A DNA stretch of 64,000 bases from 34-65-8 sp046294735 (GCA_046294735.1 JBKBKB010000001.1:434001-498000); one strand, 5' to 3'. Shown: positions 52,765-61,548, counted from the stretch's first letter. Notes: a model not told the origin generated them from the sequence alone. Numbers and translations: made by a program.

Positions 52765-53906
52765 TGGCACGCAAGTTTCTCTACGTCGTCGCGGCGATCA
52801 TCGTGCTGGTGATCGCGGGCGGGTTCGTCATGGCGATCTGGTGGAAGGATCTGACCCGAATGGCGTTCGTGCCGGGCAGCGAATTCGTTGCCCAGACCCC
52901 GCTTGAGATGAATGCCTATGACGATCCGTCCCTGTGGTTGTCCCGACCCGGCATGGGCGTGAACGATCCAGCCCGCTGGCAACCTGCCGGGCAGCGGGAA
53001 GGCATGACCCTGCCCACCCCCGCCGAACCGCCCGCCCCGAAATTCGCGGTCTTCTTCATCCACCCGACCAGCTATCTCGACCGATCGAACTGGAATGCCC
53101 CGCTTGACGACGCGGACTCACAGCGAATTGCGAATATCTACGTGCGCGGCATGGCGAGCCCGTTCAACCGGGCAAGCGAAATCTGGGCCCCCAAATATCG
53201 CCAGGCAACCTTTGGAGCGTTCCTCGCTGATACCCCCGACGCCGAGAAAGCGATTGCGGCCGCCTATGATGACGTCAGGCAGGCGTTCGCGTTCTTCGTC
53301 TCAAGCATCGATCCGGACATGCCGATCGTGCTGGCCGGACACAGCCAGGGATCGCTCCACTTGCTGCGCCTGATGCGCGAAGAACTGGCGGGCAGCGAAA
53401 TCGCACCGCGGATTGCCGCAATCTACGCAGTTGGCTGGCCGATCTCGGTCCCTCACGATCTGCCCGCGCTGGGCTTTCCTGCCTGCGCGACACCCTCCCA
53501 GCCGGGCTGCGTGATGAGTTGGTCGACCTTTGCCGAACCGGCTGACCCGTCCGACGTGCTGGGCAGCTATGCCGCCTCGACCGGGTTTGACGGCAAGCCA
53601 CGCGGCAAAAGCCCGATCCTGTGCACCAATCCGCTGACCGGTGCGGTGGGCGGCACGGCCGATGCCGCACTCAATCTGGGCACCTTGATCCCGGAGAAGG
53701 ACTACATTTCTGGCACGCTCATGCGGGGTGCCGTTTCCGCCCGCTGCGATGAGCGCGGGCTGCTGCTGATTGGCGATCCGCCTGACGTGGGCGATGCCGT
53801 GCTGCCGGGCAACAACTACCACGTGTACGACATTCCTCTGTTCTGGGCCAACCTGCAGGCCGACGTGGTGCAACGGGTCGAGGCATGGAAGCAGTCCCCC
53901 CGGTAA
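52764..53906 (+). CDS. DUF3089 alpha/beta-hydrolase-like membrane-anchored protein
   Basis: 380 residues. An N-terminal transmembrane helix (about 6-27) is followed by a DUF3089 domain with FFIHPTSYLDRSNWNAPLD, APKYRQATFGAF and the nucleophile elbow VLAGHSQGSLHLLRL (Ser about residue 195). It is probably an esterase or lipase anchored in the inner membrane facing the periplasm; the substrate is unknown. Its ATG overlaps the preceding stop by 1 base (TAATG), and its end overlaps ruvX by 22 bases. Confidence 0.87.
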   Translation: MARKFLYVVAAIIVLVIAGGFVMAIWWKDLTRMAFVPGSEFVAQTPLEMNAYDDPSLWLSRPGMGVNDPARWQPAGQREGMTLPTPAEPPAPKFAVFFIHPTSYLDRSNWNAPLDDADSQRIANIYVRGMASPFNRASEIWAPKYRQATFGAFLADTPDAEKAIAAAYDDVRQAFAFFVSSIDPDMPIVLAGHSQGSLHLLRLMREELAGSEIAPRIAAIYAVGWPISVPHDLPALGFPACATPSQPGCVMSWSTFAEPADPSDVLGSYAASTGFDGKPRGKSPILCTNPLTGAVGGTADAALNLGTLIPEKDYISGTLMRGAVSARCDERGLLLIGDPPDVGDAVLPGNNYHVYDIPLFWANLQADVVQRVEAWKQSPR

Positions 53907-54370
53907 CCGACCGCGCACCCGATTTCCGGGCTGCTCTGCCCGACGGGGGCGTGCTGCTCGGGCTGGACCTCGGCACGCAGTCCATCGGCACGGCGCTATG
54001 CGATGCCGGTTGGCGCTTTGCCAGTGCGGGCAAGACACTGGCACGCGGCAAGTTCGGGCGCGACCGGGACGTGCTGGCCGCGCTGGTGGCCGAGCGCGGG
54101 GTGCGGGGCATGGTCATCGGCCTGCCGCTCAACATGGATAGCAGCGAAGGGCCGCGCGCCCAGGCCAGCCGCGCCTACGCCCGCAATCTCCATGCCGCGC
54201 TGGGCCTGCCGATATTGCTGTGGGACGAGCGCTGGTCCACCGCCAGCGCCGAACGGGCGATGATCGGACAGGACATGAGCCGGGCCCGCCGCGCCGAAAA
54301 GATCGACAGCCATGCTGCCGCCGTGATTCTCCAGGCTGCCATCGACGCGCTGACCGGTGGCGCGTTCTAG
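53885..54370 (+). CDS. ruvX: Holliday junction resolvase-like RuvX (YqgF)
   Basis: 161 residues with an RNase H-like fold. Catalytic Asp is in LLGLDLGTQSIG (about residue 28), Glu in ILLWDERWSTASAERAM, and Asp in EKIDSHAAAVILQ. YqgF proteins resolve branched DNA or process the 5' end of pre-16S rRNA. It is last gene of the rightward string, convergent and overlapping by 4 bases with the cupin-like gene. Confidence 0.93.
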   Translation: MEAVPPVTDRAPDFRAALPDGGVLLGLDLGTQSIGTALCDAGWRFASAGKTLARGKFGRDRDVLAALVAERGVRGMVIGLPLNMDSSEGPRAQASRAYARNLHAALGLPILLWDERWSTASAERAMIGQDMSRARRAEKIDSHAAAVILQAAIDALTGGAF

Positions 54371-55263
54371 GCCTGTTCCCGGCGGTTCCGGGCCGCCACC
54401 CCTGCGACGAGACGTGATCCGCTCTGCTCCGCTTCCTGCCAGATCGCATCGCAGCGGGCCGGATCGGATTCCTGCTCCGCACGGGCTTCGAACGCAGCGA
54501 GGCGCAGCCGGTCGGCGGGATGAGTCCTTCCGATCCATGCTGCCAGATCGAGCGCTTCCTCGCTTCCGCACGCCACTGCCGCGCGCAGGAACACCTCGGT
54601 GGAATTGGGGCTGAGCACACCGGTCACCGTGTCACTGAGCGGATCGAACCGGTACTGATCGAACCAGCCCTGTGCCGGATCGGTCGCCATGATGTTGAGC
54701 GAGACGGACAAGCTCTGCGGCGGTAACTGGGCATGGACATCGCGGTGAGCGCGGTAGTGCAGGATCATACCGGGCGAGAGCGTGCGCCGCCCGGTGTGAC
54801 GCAGGCCGGCCGTTTCGCCCGGAAATCCCGCAACCGCCTCGTAGTCGTATTCCCAGTAGTCGCTCTCGTAACCAGGCCCGTGATAGCCGATGGTCAGGAA
54901 ATCGAAATTGTGATCGTGCGGCACGCCGTAGGCGAAGGCCCCCGCCCCGCTGGCGCGATAAGCCTGGTCGGTCGGACAGGGCCAGATATTGGCGCGCAGG
55001 AAATAGCCCGCCCGATATCCGGACAGCATCAGCGATTGCGGGGTATAGGCGCTGTCGTCCTGCTCGCCGCAATCGACGCCGCGCAGCGCATCGAGCAGGA
55101 TATCACCGAGAAAGCTGCGATTGTTGCCCAGCCGCCGCAGCCAGCGGGCGGCCTCGTGAACAGTATCTTCGTCCCGCGGGGTGAAGCCGGTACCGTCCAG
55201 CCCGGCAATGCACTCCGCCAACGTGACGACCGCCGGATCGTCGATGGCAATCACGCTGGGCAC
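54367..55263 (-). CDS. Cupin-like metalloprotein with helical C-terminus (unknown function)
   Basis: 298 residues. A helical N-terminal part (about 1-65) precedes a central beta-rich domain with PHDHNFDFLTIGYHGPGYES and ILHYRAHRDVH. H116, H118 and one of H169, H173 or H177, plus a nearby Glu in DYWEYDYEA, could form a cupin-type HxH...E...H metal site. The C-terminal about 80 residues are helical, HEAT-like (FLRAAVACGSEEALDLAAWI). No signal peptide. It overlaps the upstream HEAT-like gene by 13 bases and is third in the peptide operon. Similar proteins are sometimes labelled transposase; nothing in it supports that. Confidence 0.65.
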   Translation of the reverse strand: MPSVIAIDDPAVVTLAECIAGLDGTGFTPRDEDTVHEAARWLRRLGNNRSFLGDILLDALRGVDCGEQDDSAYTPQSLMLSGYRAGYFLRANIWPCPTDQAYRASGAGAFAYGVPHDHNFDFLTIGYHGPGYESDYWEYDYEAVAGFPGETAGLRHTGRRTLSPGMILHYRAHRDVHAQLPPQSLSVSLNIMATDPAQGWFDQYRFDPLSDTVTGVLSPNSTEVFLRAAVACGSEEALDLAAWIGRTHPADRLRLAAFEARAEQESDPARCDAIWQEAEQSGSRLVAGVAARNRREQA

Positions 55264-56222
55264 AATGCGCCCTCCTCCGCTCGGGCAAGTTGCGGAACGG
55301 TCTCCAGCAGGCGGGCACGCTGTGCGGCGGCGGGCGCCGACAGCGCATCGGACGGGTCACGCGCAATCGACCCGAGCAAGGCGAAGCCCGCCCCACTGTC
55401 CATCGCCAGCACCTGGCGCACGGCTTCCCACCGAACATGCGAAGCACCTGAACGCGCTGCGGCCTGCATCGCCGGAAGTGCATCCCTCCTGCCCATGCCG
55501 CCAAGCACCGCCAATGCGAGTTCGCGCCGACTGTCACGGCGATCACCAGCCGCCTGATGGATCAGCGCCCCATCGGTCAGCCGGTACTCGCGCGCCGGGC
55601 CGGGTTGCGCCGGGTCGCGCGAGAGGCGCAGCATCACCAGCGGCACCGTGACCTGATCGACCAACTTGGTTTCCCCGCCATTGTCAAACGAGCGCAACCA
55701 GCCAGGGCCGAACCAGCAGGCAGCTTCTGCCAACTCCGCGCGCTTTTCGCCGCGCCTTGCAAGCCGGACCAGGCGGCCCTGCCCTTCACCGCGCAGGCAC
55801 AGTTCGTACCGCTCGCCGGATGTGAAGCAGACACTGGCCGCAGCCGGCCCGGCCTGGGGACGGTAAACCATCAGCGACAGCGCCGCACGGCCATGCCGGA
55901 CCAGTTCCAGCACCGCATGGCCGGCGGTCAACTGGTGGCGGAACGGGACCAGGCCAAACGGGTTGTGCCGCAGAGCCGGGGCTATGGCACCGACCAGTCC
56001 GGCAACCAGGCGTTGCCCGGTTGCCGTCTGGCTGAGGCACGCCGTCAGGCAGGGCAGCGCCGCAAGCGGCTCATCTGCGGCAAAGCGCATGAAATCGCTC
56101 GCCACTTCAGACATGATGCCGTCTGTTTGCCACGCATGCCTGGCCTGTTCCAGCCGGACCTGCGCAGCGCGTTGCAGCGCCGGTTCGCTGCGCAGCGCGT
56201 GCAAGGCAGGATCGATCCGCAT
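55251..56222 (-). CDS. HEAT-repeat-like protein (unknown function)
   Basis: 323 residues. The N-terminal half is helical with several His (EQARHAWQTDG ... NPFGLVPFRHQLTAGHAVLE). A central beta-rich region contains FTSGERYELCLRGEG and WFGPGWLRSFDNGGETKLVD. The C-terminal region (about 240-320) has two HEAT-like pairs, HVRWEAVRQVLAMDSGAGFA and LLGSIARDPSD. No signal peptide or catalytic motif. It starts 14 bases after the 53-residue peptide gene and overlaps the cupin-like gene, so the three form one transcription unit. The combination suggests protein-protein or peptide recognition. Confidence 0.65.
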   Translation of the reverse strand: MRIDPALHALRSEPALQRAAQVRLEQARHAWQTDGIMSEVASDFMRFAADEPLAALPCLTACLSQTATGQRLVAGLVGAIAPALRHNPFGLVPFRHQLTAGHAVLELVRHGRAALSLMVYRPQAGPAAASVCFTSGERYELCLRGEGQGRLVRLARRGEKRAELAEAACWFGPGWLRSFDNGGETKLVDQVTVPLVMLRLSRDPAQPGPAREYRLTDGALIHQAAGDRRDSRRELALAVLGGMGRRDALPAMQAAARSGASHVRWEAVRQVLAMDSGAGFALLGSIARDPSDALSAPAAAQRARLLETVPQLARAEEGALCPA

Positions 56223-56236
56223 TGGCCCTGCGCCGC

Positions 56237-56398
56237 TCAGAGCAGGCCTTCGGGGGGCAGGATCTCGTAGATCCAGACCATCAGGATGATGATCCGGTCA
56301 TCCGACTGGGCAGTTGCGAGGTCCGACAGCGTGCCGAACAGGCCGGTGGCAGTATCGAGGCCGGGCAGGCTGGCGAGGGTGATCTGGGGCAGGTCCAT
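56237..56398 (-). CDS. 53-residue peptide heading the HEAT/cupin operon
   Basis: From the ATG at 56398, chosen because GAGGAG lies 9 bases upstream; the frame is open further upstream to 56623 but runs through the divergent thioesterase start. Residues 1-31 (MDLPQITLASLPGLDTATGL onward) are polar and Leu/Thr-rich. Residues 32-53 (SDDRIIILMVWIYEILPPEG plus LL) are strongly hydrophobic and end in a Pro-Pro motif. There is no Cys. The split resembles leader/core precursor peptides of ribosomally made natural products, but it could also be a small partner subunit. Confidence 0.65.
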   Translation of the reverse strand: MDLPQITLASLPGLDTATGLFGTLSDLATAQSDDRIIILMVWIYEILPPEGLL

Positions 56399-56494
56399 CA
56401 GGTGTATCTCCTCATATCCACTGGCGCGCCGGATGGCGGACCAGGACAAGAGAACTGACGCAGGCTGATGGCCGGTTGAAATTAAACTGTTGTC
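56399..56494. promoter_or_regulatory. Divergent intergenic region, peptide operon / thioesterases
   Basis: 96 bases between the two outward-facing starts. On the minus strand GAGGAG (56413-56408) is the strong ribosome-binding site of the 53-residue peptide. No clear -35/-10 pair or dyad was seen on either strand; the most AT-rich part is near 56478-56490. Confidence 0.45.
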
Positions 56495-56968
56495 ATGGCT
56501 GCACCTGATGCACAGACCGAATTCATGAGCACTGAACTCGCCCGTTTCGATCCGGCCATGGCGGCCCGTTTCGTCTTTTCGCGCGGCCACCCGGGCTGGC
56601 TCGGGCTGCATTACACCGCCCATGGTGAAAACTGGGTTGAGTTGACCCTGCCCTGGCGCGAGGATCTGGCTGGAGAGACCGGCAGCGGCGTGCTCGCCTC
56701 AGGGCCAATCATCAGCCTGATGGACATGGCCTGCGGCATGGCTATTTGGACCACCACAGGTGAATTCCGCGCCGCCGCCACGCTCGATCTCAGGGTCGAC
56801 TACATGCGCCCTGCCCGTGAAGGCACGGCCGTGCACGGGCGGGCCAAGTGCTATCGCGTGACCCGCTCCGCAGCTTTCCTGCGCGGCATGGCGCATGACG
56901 GCGACCCGGACGACCCGGTCGCCCATGTCGCGGCGGTGTTCATGTTCTTTCCGGGAAAAACGCGATGA
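56495..56968 (+). CDS. PaaI-type hotdog-fold thioesterase (1)
   Basis: 157 residues; an in-frame ATG at 56525 is an alternative. The hotdog fold has SGPIISLMDMACGMAIWTTT, the long helix with catalytic-acid Asp, followed by AATLDLRVDYMRPAREGTAV and a C-terminal AHVAAVFMFFPG. Such enzymes hydrolyse acyl- or phenylacetyl-CoA thioesters; specificity is unknown. It overlaps a second thioesterase gene by 4 bases and is divergent from the peptide operon, with 96 bases between starts. Confidence 0.87.
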   Translation: MAAPDAQTEFMSTELARFDPAMAARFVFSRGHPGWLGLHYTAHGENWVELTLPWREDLAGETGSGVLASGPIISLMDMACGMAIWTTTGEFRAAATLDLRVDYMRPAREGTAVHGRAKCYRVTRSAAFLRGMAHDGDPDDPVAHVAAVFMFFPGKTR

Positions 56969-57387
56969 CCGACCAGGAAATCGAGACACTGCGGATGGAG
57001 CTGCCTGCCTATGCCCGCTCACTGGGAATCGAGATCGAGCGGCTCGAGCAGGGTGTGCCGGTGCTGGCGATGCCGTTCGACAGCCATGTCGAAGGCCGCC
57101 CGACCGTGCTGCATGGCGGGGCGACCAGCGGATTGCTGGAAAACGCAGGCTATGCAGCCCTGCGCACCGAGCTTCACCGGCAGGGCCGCCAGGCGCGGCT
57201 GAAGCCGATCGGGATCACGGTGCAGTTCCTCACCGCCGCAAGGTGCCAGACCACTTACGCGGCCGGCCATGTCAACCGGCTGGGGCGCCGCAATGCCAAC
57301 ATCGAGGTATCGGCGTGGCAGGACGATCCGGCCCGCCCGGTCGCCACTGCAGTGATGAATATCCTGATGGTCGAGGACGGGGCCTAA
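56965..57387 (+). CDS. PaaI-type hotdog-fold thioesterase (2)
   Basis: 140 residues starting on the ATGA overlap with the first thioesterase. HVEGRPTVLHGGATSGLLEN contains the HGG of PaaI-like enzymes. PIGITVQFLTAARCQTTYAA and NANIEVSAWQDD complete the fold. The tandem arrangement suggests a heterodimer or two specificities. It is convergent with the penicillin-binding protein gene, overlapping by 4 bases. Confidence 0.88.
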   Translation: MTDQEIETLRMELPAYARSLGIEIERLEQGVPVLAMPFDSHVEGRPTVLHGGATSGLLENAGYAALRTELHRQGRQARLKPIGITVQFLTAARCQTTYAAGHVNRLGRRNANIEVSAWQDDPARPVATAVMNILMVEDGA

Positions 57388-59519
57388 CGCTCAGGCGGCG
57401 GCCTCGGCCCGGGTGAGACGCCAACCCCGTTCTCGTCGATCCGCAGATCGATCGGCACGCCCTCTACATCGGTCGAGATGACAACGCCGTTGCCCTCCAC
57501 CCGCAGCCGCGTGCCGTTCGGGCCCGGCGGCAGCGCATCGAGATCGGGCACATCCTGCGGCTGGACCGGGCCGGACGGATCGGGCTGCGGCGCCTGCCGC
57601 TGGCGCACCGGTGTCTCGCCCAGTGCCTGGGTCATGAAATCGCGCCAGATGCGGGCGGGCAGACCGCCGCCGGTTATGCCGTTCAGCGGCGAATTGTCGT
57701 CATTGCCGATCCACACGCCCACCACCAGGTCACCGGCATAACCGACGAACAGGGCATCGCGGTAATCCTGGCTGGTGCCGGTCTTGCCGAAGTTCGGACC
57801 ACGCAGGATCGCCGCCCGGCCGGTGCCGCGGTTGACCGCGCTGCGCAGCAGTTGCTCGATGTTGCGATGCTGGCGCGACGACAGGCTGCTGCGCCCGTTC
57901 CACAACCACTCCAGCCAGCCTTCCTCTTCCTGCCGGAAGGCATGGGGCTGGACCGGGAAGTCGTTGGCGGCCACCCCGGCATAGGCTGCAGTAAGCTCGA
58001 TCAGGGTCATCGTCGACGTGCCCAGCGCCAGGCTGGGATCGCCCTCGGCCAGGGGGGACCGCACGCCCAGATCGCGGGCGGTATCGATTACCGCCTTGCT
58101 CCCGAGCTGGTCCAGCAGCCGGACCGCGGCGACATTGCTCGACTGGGCAAATGCCTCCTCCAGCGTCAGCGAATCCGAATAGGTCCCGCGAGCATTGCGC
58201 GGACGGTAGGTGCCGGTGGTAATCTCCGTGTTGGCAACCCGATGCTCCGGGCTCATGCCGGAGCGCAGGGCCGCCAGGTAAACGAACAGCTTGAAGGTCG
58301 AGCCGGGCTGACGCCGGGCCTGGGTCGCGCGGTTGAACGGGGATTTGCCGTAGTCCTTGCCCCCGATCATCGCCACGACCTCGCCGTTGGGCCGCATGGC
58401 GACCAGCGCCACCTGCGCCTGGCCTAGCCCGGCACGCGAGGTCACCCGGCGGGCAATACCCTGCAGCCGCGAATCGAGCGTGGTGGTCAGGGTCTGCGAA
58501 GCATAACCGCTGTCCGCAATCCCGCGCGCTTCGGGCAAGGCCCAGTCGGCAAAATAGGTCCCGGTCGGCAGGGTGTTGCGCCGCCGCGAATCGATCACCG
58601 GCACCGGCATCGCCCTGGCTTCAGCCTCGGTCAGATAGCCTGCCGCGACCATCGATTGCACCACCAGCCCCATCCGCTCTTTCGCACGGTCGAAATTGCG
58701 GGTCGGGGCATAGCGCGACGGGGCTTGCAACAGGCCAGCCAGCATCGCGGCCTGTTCCGGCTTGAGCTTCTCCGGGTGGCGGTAGAAGTAATGCAGGCTG
58801 GCAGCGCGCAGGCCGTAGGTGTTGTCGCCGAAATAGGCGTTGGACAGATAGCGTTCGAGGATCTCGTCCTTAGTCAGCCAGGACTCGAGCCAGAACGCGA
58901 TCATTGCCTCGCGCGCCTTGCGGGTGAGGCTGCGTTCGGGCGTGAGGAAGGTGAACTTGGCGAGCTGCTGGGTGATCGTGCTGCCGCCGCCTACGCCGGT
59001 GAACACGGCCCGGGCAAGCCCGCGCGGGTCGACCCCCCAGTGACTGTAGAAGCGCCGGTCCTCGATTGCGAGGAACGGCTCGATCACATGCGGCGGCAGA
59101 TCCGCCACCCTGACCGGCTTGTCCACCACCGCCCCGTTGCGCGCAATCGGGGTGCCGTCCGAAGCCAGCAGGGTAATTTCCGGCGGCGCAATTGGTTCAA
59201 GCGAGCGGGACAGCGGCGCGGTAACGGCAAGCCAGCCGACCAGCAGGAAAAACAGCAGCAATGTCGCGGCGACGATCCGTACCGCCCACCACCGCTTGCG
59301 GCGGCCAAGCCAGTAGGGCCGCTGCCACCAGCGCTGGCGCTTGCGCTCTTCCCGCGCATCCTGCCGGGCGTAGCGCTGCTCGGCTTCGTCCAGCCGGGCG
59401 TCCCACGCGTCGTAATCGGGCCCGTCGCCATAGGCATCGTGCAGGGCGTAGAATCCCGCGTGGGGCGCAGGAGCAGCCGCCGCGCGCTTCTTGCCAAGCA
59501 GGGAATCGAGCAGACCCAT
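57384..59519 (-). CDS. Class A penicillin-binding protein (PBP1 family)
   Basis: 711 residues from the ATG at 59519. A cytosolic charged N-terminus and a transmembrane helix (about 82-105) precede the GT51 glycosyltransferase domain with EDRRFYSHWGVDPRGLARAV and GSTITQQLAKFTFLTPERSL. The transpeptidase domain has the motifs S407-T-F-K410, S460-S-N462 and K579-T-G. The C-terminus is a Pro-rich tail and short beta segment. It polymerises and crosslinks peptidoglycan in the periplasm. All three active-site motifs are intact. Confidence 0.94.
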   Translation of the reverse strand: MGLLDSLLGKKRAAAAPAPHAGFYALHDAYGDGPDYDAWDARLDEAEQRYARQDAREERKRQRWWQRPYWLGRRKRWWAVRIVAATLLLFFLLVGWLAVTAPLSRSLEPIAPPEITLLASDGTPIARNGAVVDKPVRVADLPPHVIEPFLAIEDRRFYSHWGVDPRGLARAVFTGVGGGSTITQQLAKFTFLTPERSLTRKAREAMIAFWLESWLTKDEILERYLSNAYFGDNTYGLRAASLHYFYRHPEKLKPEQAAMLAGLLQAPSRYAPTRNFDRAKERMGLVVQSMVAAGYLTEAEARAMPVPVIDSRRRNTLPTGTYFADWALPEARGIADSGYASQTLTTTLDSRLQGIARRVTSRAGLGQAQVALVAMRPNGEVVAMIGGKDYGKSPFNRATQARRQPGSTFKLFVYLAALRSGMSPEHRVANTEITTGTYRPRNARGTYSDSLTLEEAFAQSSNVAAVRLLDQLGSKAVIDTARDLGVRSPLAEGDPSLALGTSTMTLIELTAAYAGVAANDFPVQPHAFRQEEEGWLEWLWNGRSSLSSRQHRNIEQLLRSAVNRGTGRAAILRGPNFGKTGTSQDYRDALFVGYAGDLVVGVWIGNDDNSPLNGITGGGLPARIWRDFMTQALGETPVRQRQAPQPDPSGPVQPQDVPDLDALPPGPNGTRLRVEGNGVVISTDVEGVPIDLRIDENGVGVSPGPRPPPER

Positions 59520-59569
59520 CACCAAACTGTGCTATACGAACAACACAGTGCGCGATAGAGGGTTCAACC

Positions 59570-60562
59570 TTAACGCTTGCCGAGCACGCTTTCAGGCAGG
59601 TCTTCGGCAAACACCCGCTGGTAGTATTCGGCCACCAGCATCCGTTCCGCCTCGTCGCATTTGTTGAGGAAGCTGACGCGGAAGGCGAAACCGACGTTGT
59701 TGAAGATTGCTGCGTTCTGCGCCCAGGTGATCACCGTGCGCGGGCTCATCACGGTCGAGATGTCGCCGTTGATGAATCCCTGGCGAGTCAGGTCGGCGAC
59801 CTTGATCATGTCGGCCAGCACCTTGGAATCGGTTTCGGGGTTCTTGGCCCTGACGATTTCCAGCTCGGTCTCGGCGGGCAGGTAGTTCAGCCCGACGACG
59901 ATGTTCCACCGGTCCATCTGGCCCTGGTTGATCGCCTGGGTGCCGTGATAGAGCCCGCTGGTGTCGCCCAGGCCCACCGTGTTGGCAGTGGCAAACAGGC
60001 GGAAGTTGGGATCGGGCCTGATTACGCGGTTCTGGTCGAGCAGGGTCAGCTTGCCCTGCTGCTCCAGCACGCGCTGGATCACGAACATCACGTCCGGGCG
60101 GCCGGCGTCATATTCGTCGAAGACCAGCGCCACCGGGTGCTGGAGCGCCCACGGCAGCAGCCCTTCGCGGAACTCGGTCACCTGCAGGCCGTCGCGCAGC
60201 ACGATTGCATCGCGTCCAACCAGGTCGATCCGGCTGATATGCGCGTCAAGGTTGATGCGGATACAGGGCCAGTTGAGCCGCGCGGCGACCTGCTCGATGT
60301 GAGTCGATTTGCCGGTGCCGTGATAGCCTTGCACCATCACCCGCCGGTCGAACGCGAACCCGGCCAGGATCGCCAGCGTTGTTTCCGGATCGAACACGTA
60401 GCCTTCATCGAGGTCGGGCACGCGGGAATCGGCCTTGCTGAAGGCGGGCACCTTCCAGTCGACATCGACGCCGAACACTGCCCGCACATCGACTTCGGTG
60501 TCGGGCGCGGCAAGCACGGTGGTGTCGGAGGGGGCGTGGTTGCGGTCGGTCATGTCGTTCAT
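59570..60562 (-). CDS. cobS: CobS-type AAA+ cobaltochelatase subunit
   Basis: 330 residues. AAA+ Walker A is GYHGTGKS (79-86) and Walker B VALVFDEYDAG (about 144-154). CobS-specific blocks include VDWKVPAFSKADSRVPDLDE and FATANTVGLGDTSGLYHGTQ. With CobT and CobN it forms the aerobic cobaltochelatase. The start at 60562 may be shifted to 60553 (MTDRN). cobT is not adjacent in this window; the next gene downstream is the penicillin-binding protein. Orphan CobS proteins can serve other AAA+ roles, so the cobalamin function is inferred. Confidence 0.88.
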   Translation of the reverse strand: MNDMTDRNHAPSDTTVLAAPDTEVDVRAVFGVDVDWKVPAFSKADSRVPDLDEGYVFDPETTLAILAGFAFDRRVMVQGYHGTGKSTHIEQVAARLNWPCIRINLDAHISRIDLVGRDAIVLRDGLQVTEFREGLLPWALQHPVALVFDEYDAGRPDVMFVIQRVLEQQGKLTLLDQNRVIRPDPNFRLFATANTVGLGDTSGLYHGTQAINQGQMDRWNIVVGLNYLPAETELEIVRAKNPETDSKVLADMIKVADLTRQGFINGDISTVMSPRTVITWAQNAAIFNNVGFAFRVSFLNKCDEAERMLVAEYYQRVFAEDLPESVLGKR

Positions 60563-60651
60563 ACCGGGCGGTGCGTAGACGGCTGCGCGAAACGCTGCAA
60601 GCAGGCGCAGGCCAACATTTTCATTAGGCGCAGGATGCCTATATTGGCGTA

Positions 60652-61494
60652 ATGGCAGAAACCGGACCCGGCGCGTTCCTAAGACAGCAACTGGTCGGGC
60701 GAGTCCGGGCGGTTTTTAACGACACCTCCAGCGGCGAAGCGCCGGTGCCCCTGTCAGACGATGCGCTGTTCGAACGCGATACGCCGATCCGCATGGTCCA
60801 CGCCGATGTCGTGGCGATGATGGTTGGCGGCATTCGGGGCTTGCTGCTGCAAATGCTCCACCCCCATGCGCTGCAGGGCGTGCTCGACCATTCCAACTTC
60901 CGCGAAGACATGCACGGCCGGCTGCGGCGAACGGCGCGTTTCATTGCCGTGACCACCTTCGGCCAGCGTGATGCGGCCATGGCCTCGATTGCGCGGGTCA
61001 ACCGGATCCACGAGCGGGTGAACGGCTCGCTGTCGGACGGCATCCGCTATTCGGCCCGCGATCCGCGCACGCTGGCATGGGTCCACGTGGCGGAGGCGAG
61101 CAGCTTCCTGGCGGCCTATGTCCGGCTGGTACGCCCAGCCATGCCCCATGCCGAGCGGGACGAATACTACCGCCAGTTCGCGGTCATCGCCCGGGCGCTG
61201 GGGGCGGACCCGGTGCCGGAAACCCAGCGCGAGGCGGAGCAGCTGCTGGCGGAGTTCCGGTGTGACCTGCGCGCCACACCGCAGGCGCGCGAGGTGGCAC
61301 AACTGGTGCTGAACCAGCGCCCCGATGGCGCGCCACCGGCGGTCCAGACGATGCTCGGCACCGAGGCAACCGCGCTGCTGCCCCCGTTCGCGCGCGCCAT
61401 GCTCGGTCTGGACCGCCCCTCCCTCCTCGCCTTGCCTGCCCGGGCGGCGACCTGGGGAATGGGCAAGACCTTGCGCTGGGCATTCCGGCAATAG
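60652..61494 (+). CDS. DUF2236 (MpaB-like) oxygenase-family protein
   Basis: 280 residues. Characteristic blocks are LLLQMLHPHALQGVLDHSNF, DMHGRLRRTARFIAVTTFGQ and WVHVAEASSFLAAYVRLVRP, with conserved His residues. The family includes rubber oxygenase-like and mycophenolic-acid B-type proteins that bind haem or use conserved His/Arg. No signal peptide. The substrate is unknown. It is divergent from cobS with 89 bases between. Confidence 0.85.
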   Translation: MAETGPGAFLRQQLVGRVRAVFNDTSSGEAPVPLSDDALFERDTPIRMVHADVVAMMVGGIRGLLLQMLHPHALQGVLDHSNFREDMHGRLRRTARFIAVTTFGQRDAAMASIARVNRIHERVNGSLSDGIRYSARDPRTLAWVHVAEASSFLAAYVRLVRPAMPHAERDEYYRQFAVIARALGADPVPETQREAEQLLAEFRCDLRATPQAREVAQLVLNQRPDGAPPAVQTMLGTEATALLPPFARAMLGLDRPSLLALPARAATWGMGKTLRWAFRQ

Positions 61495-61548
61495 GCCTTC
61501 CGGTTGCCACCCTTGCGCTGCATATTCGCTCGCAAGAGGAGAGTTGCA

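Noticed and set aside
54367..55263. Label 'transposase' for the cupin-like protein
   Set aside because: No DDE or HUH catalytic pattern, no terminal inverted repeats, and the gene is locked into an operon by an overlap.
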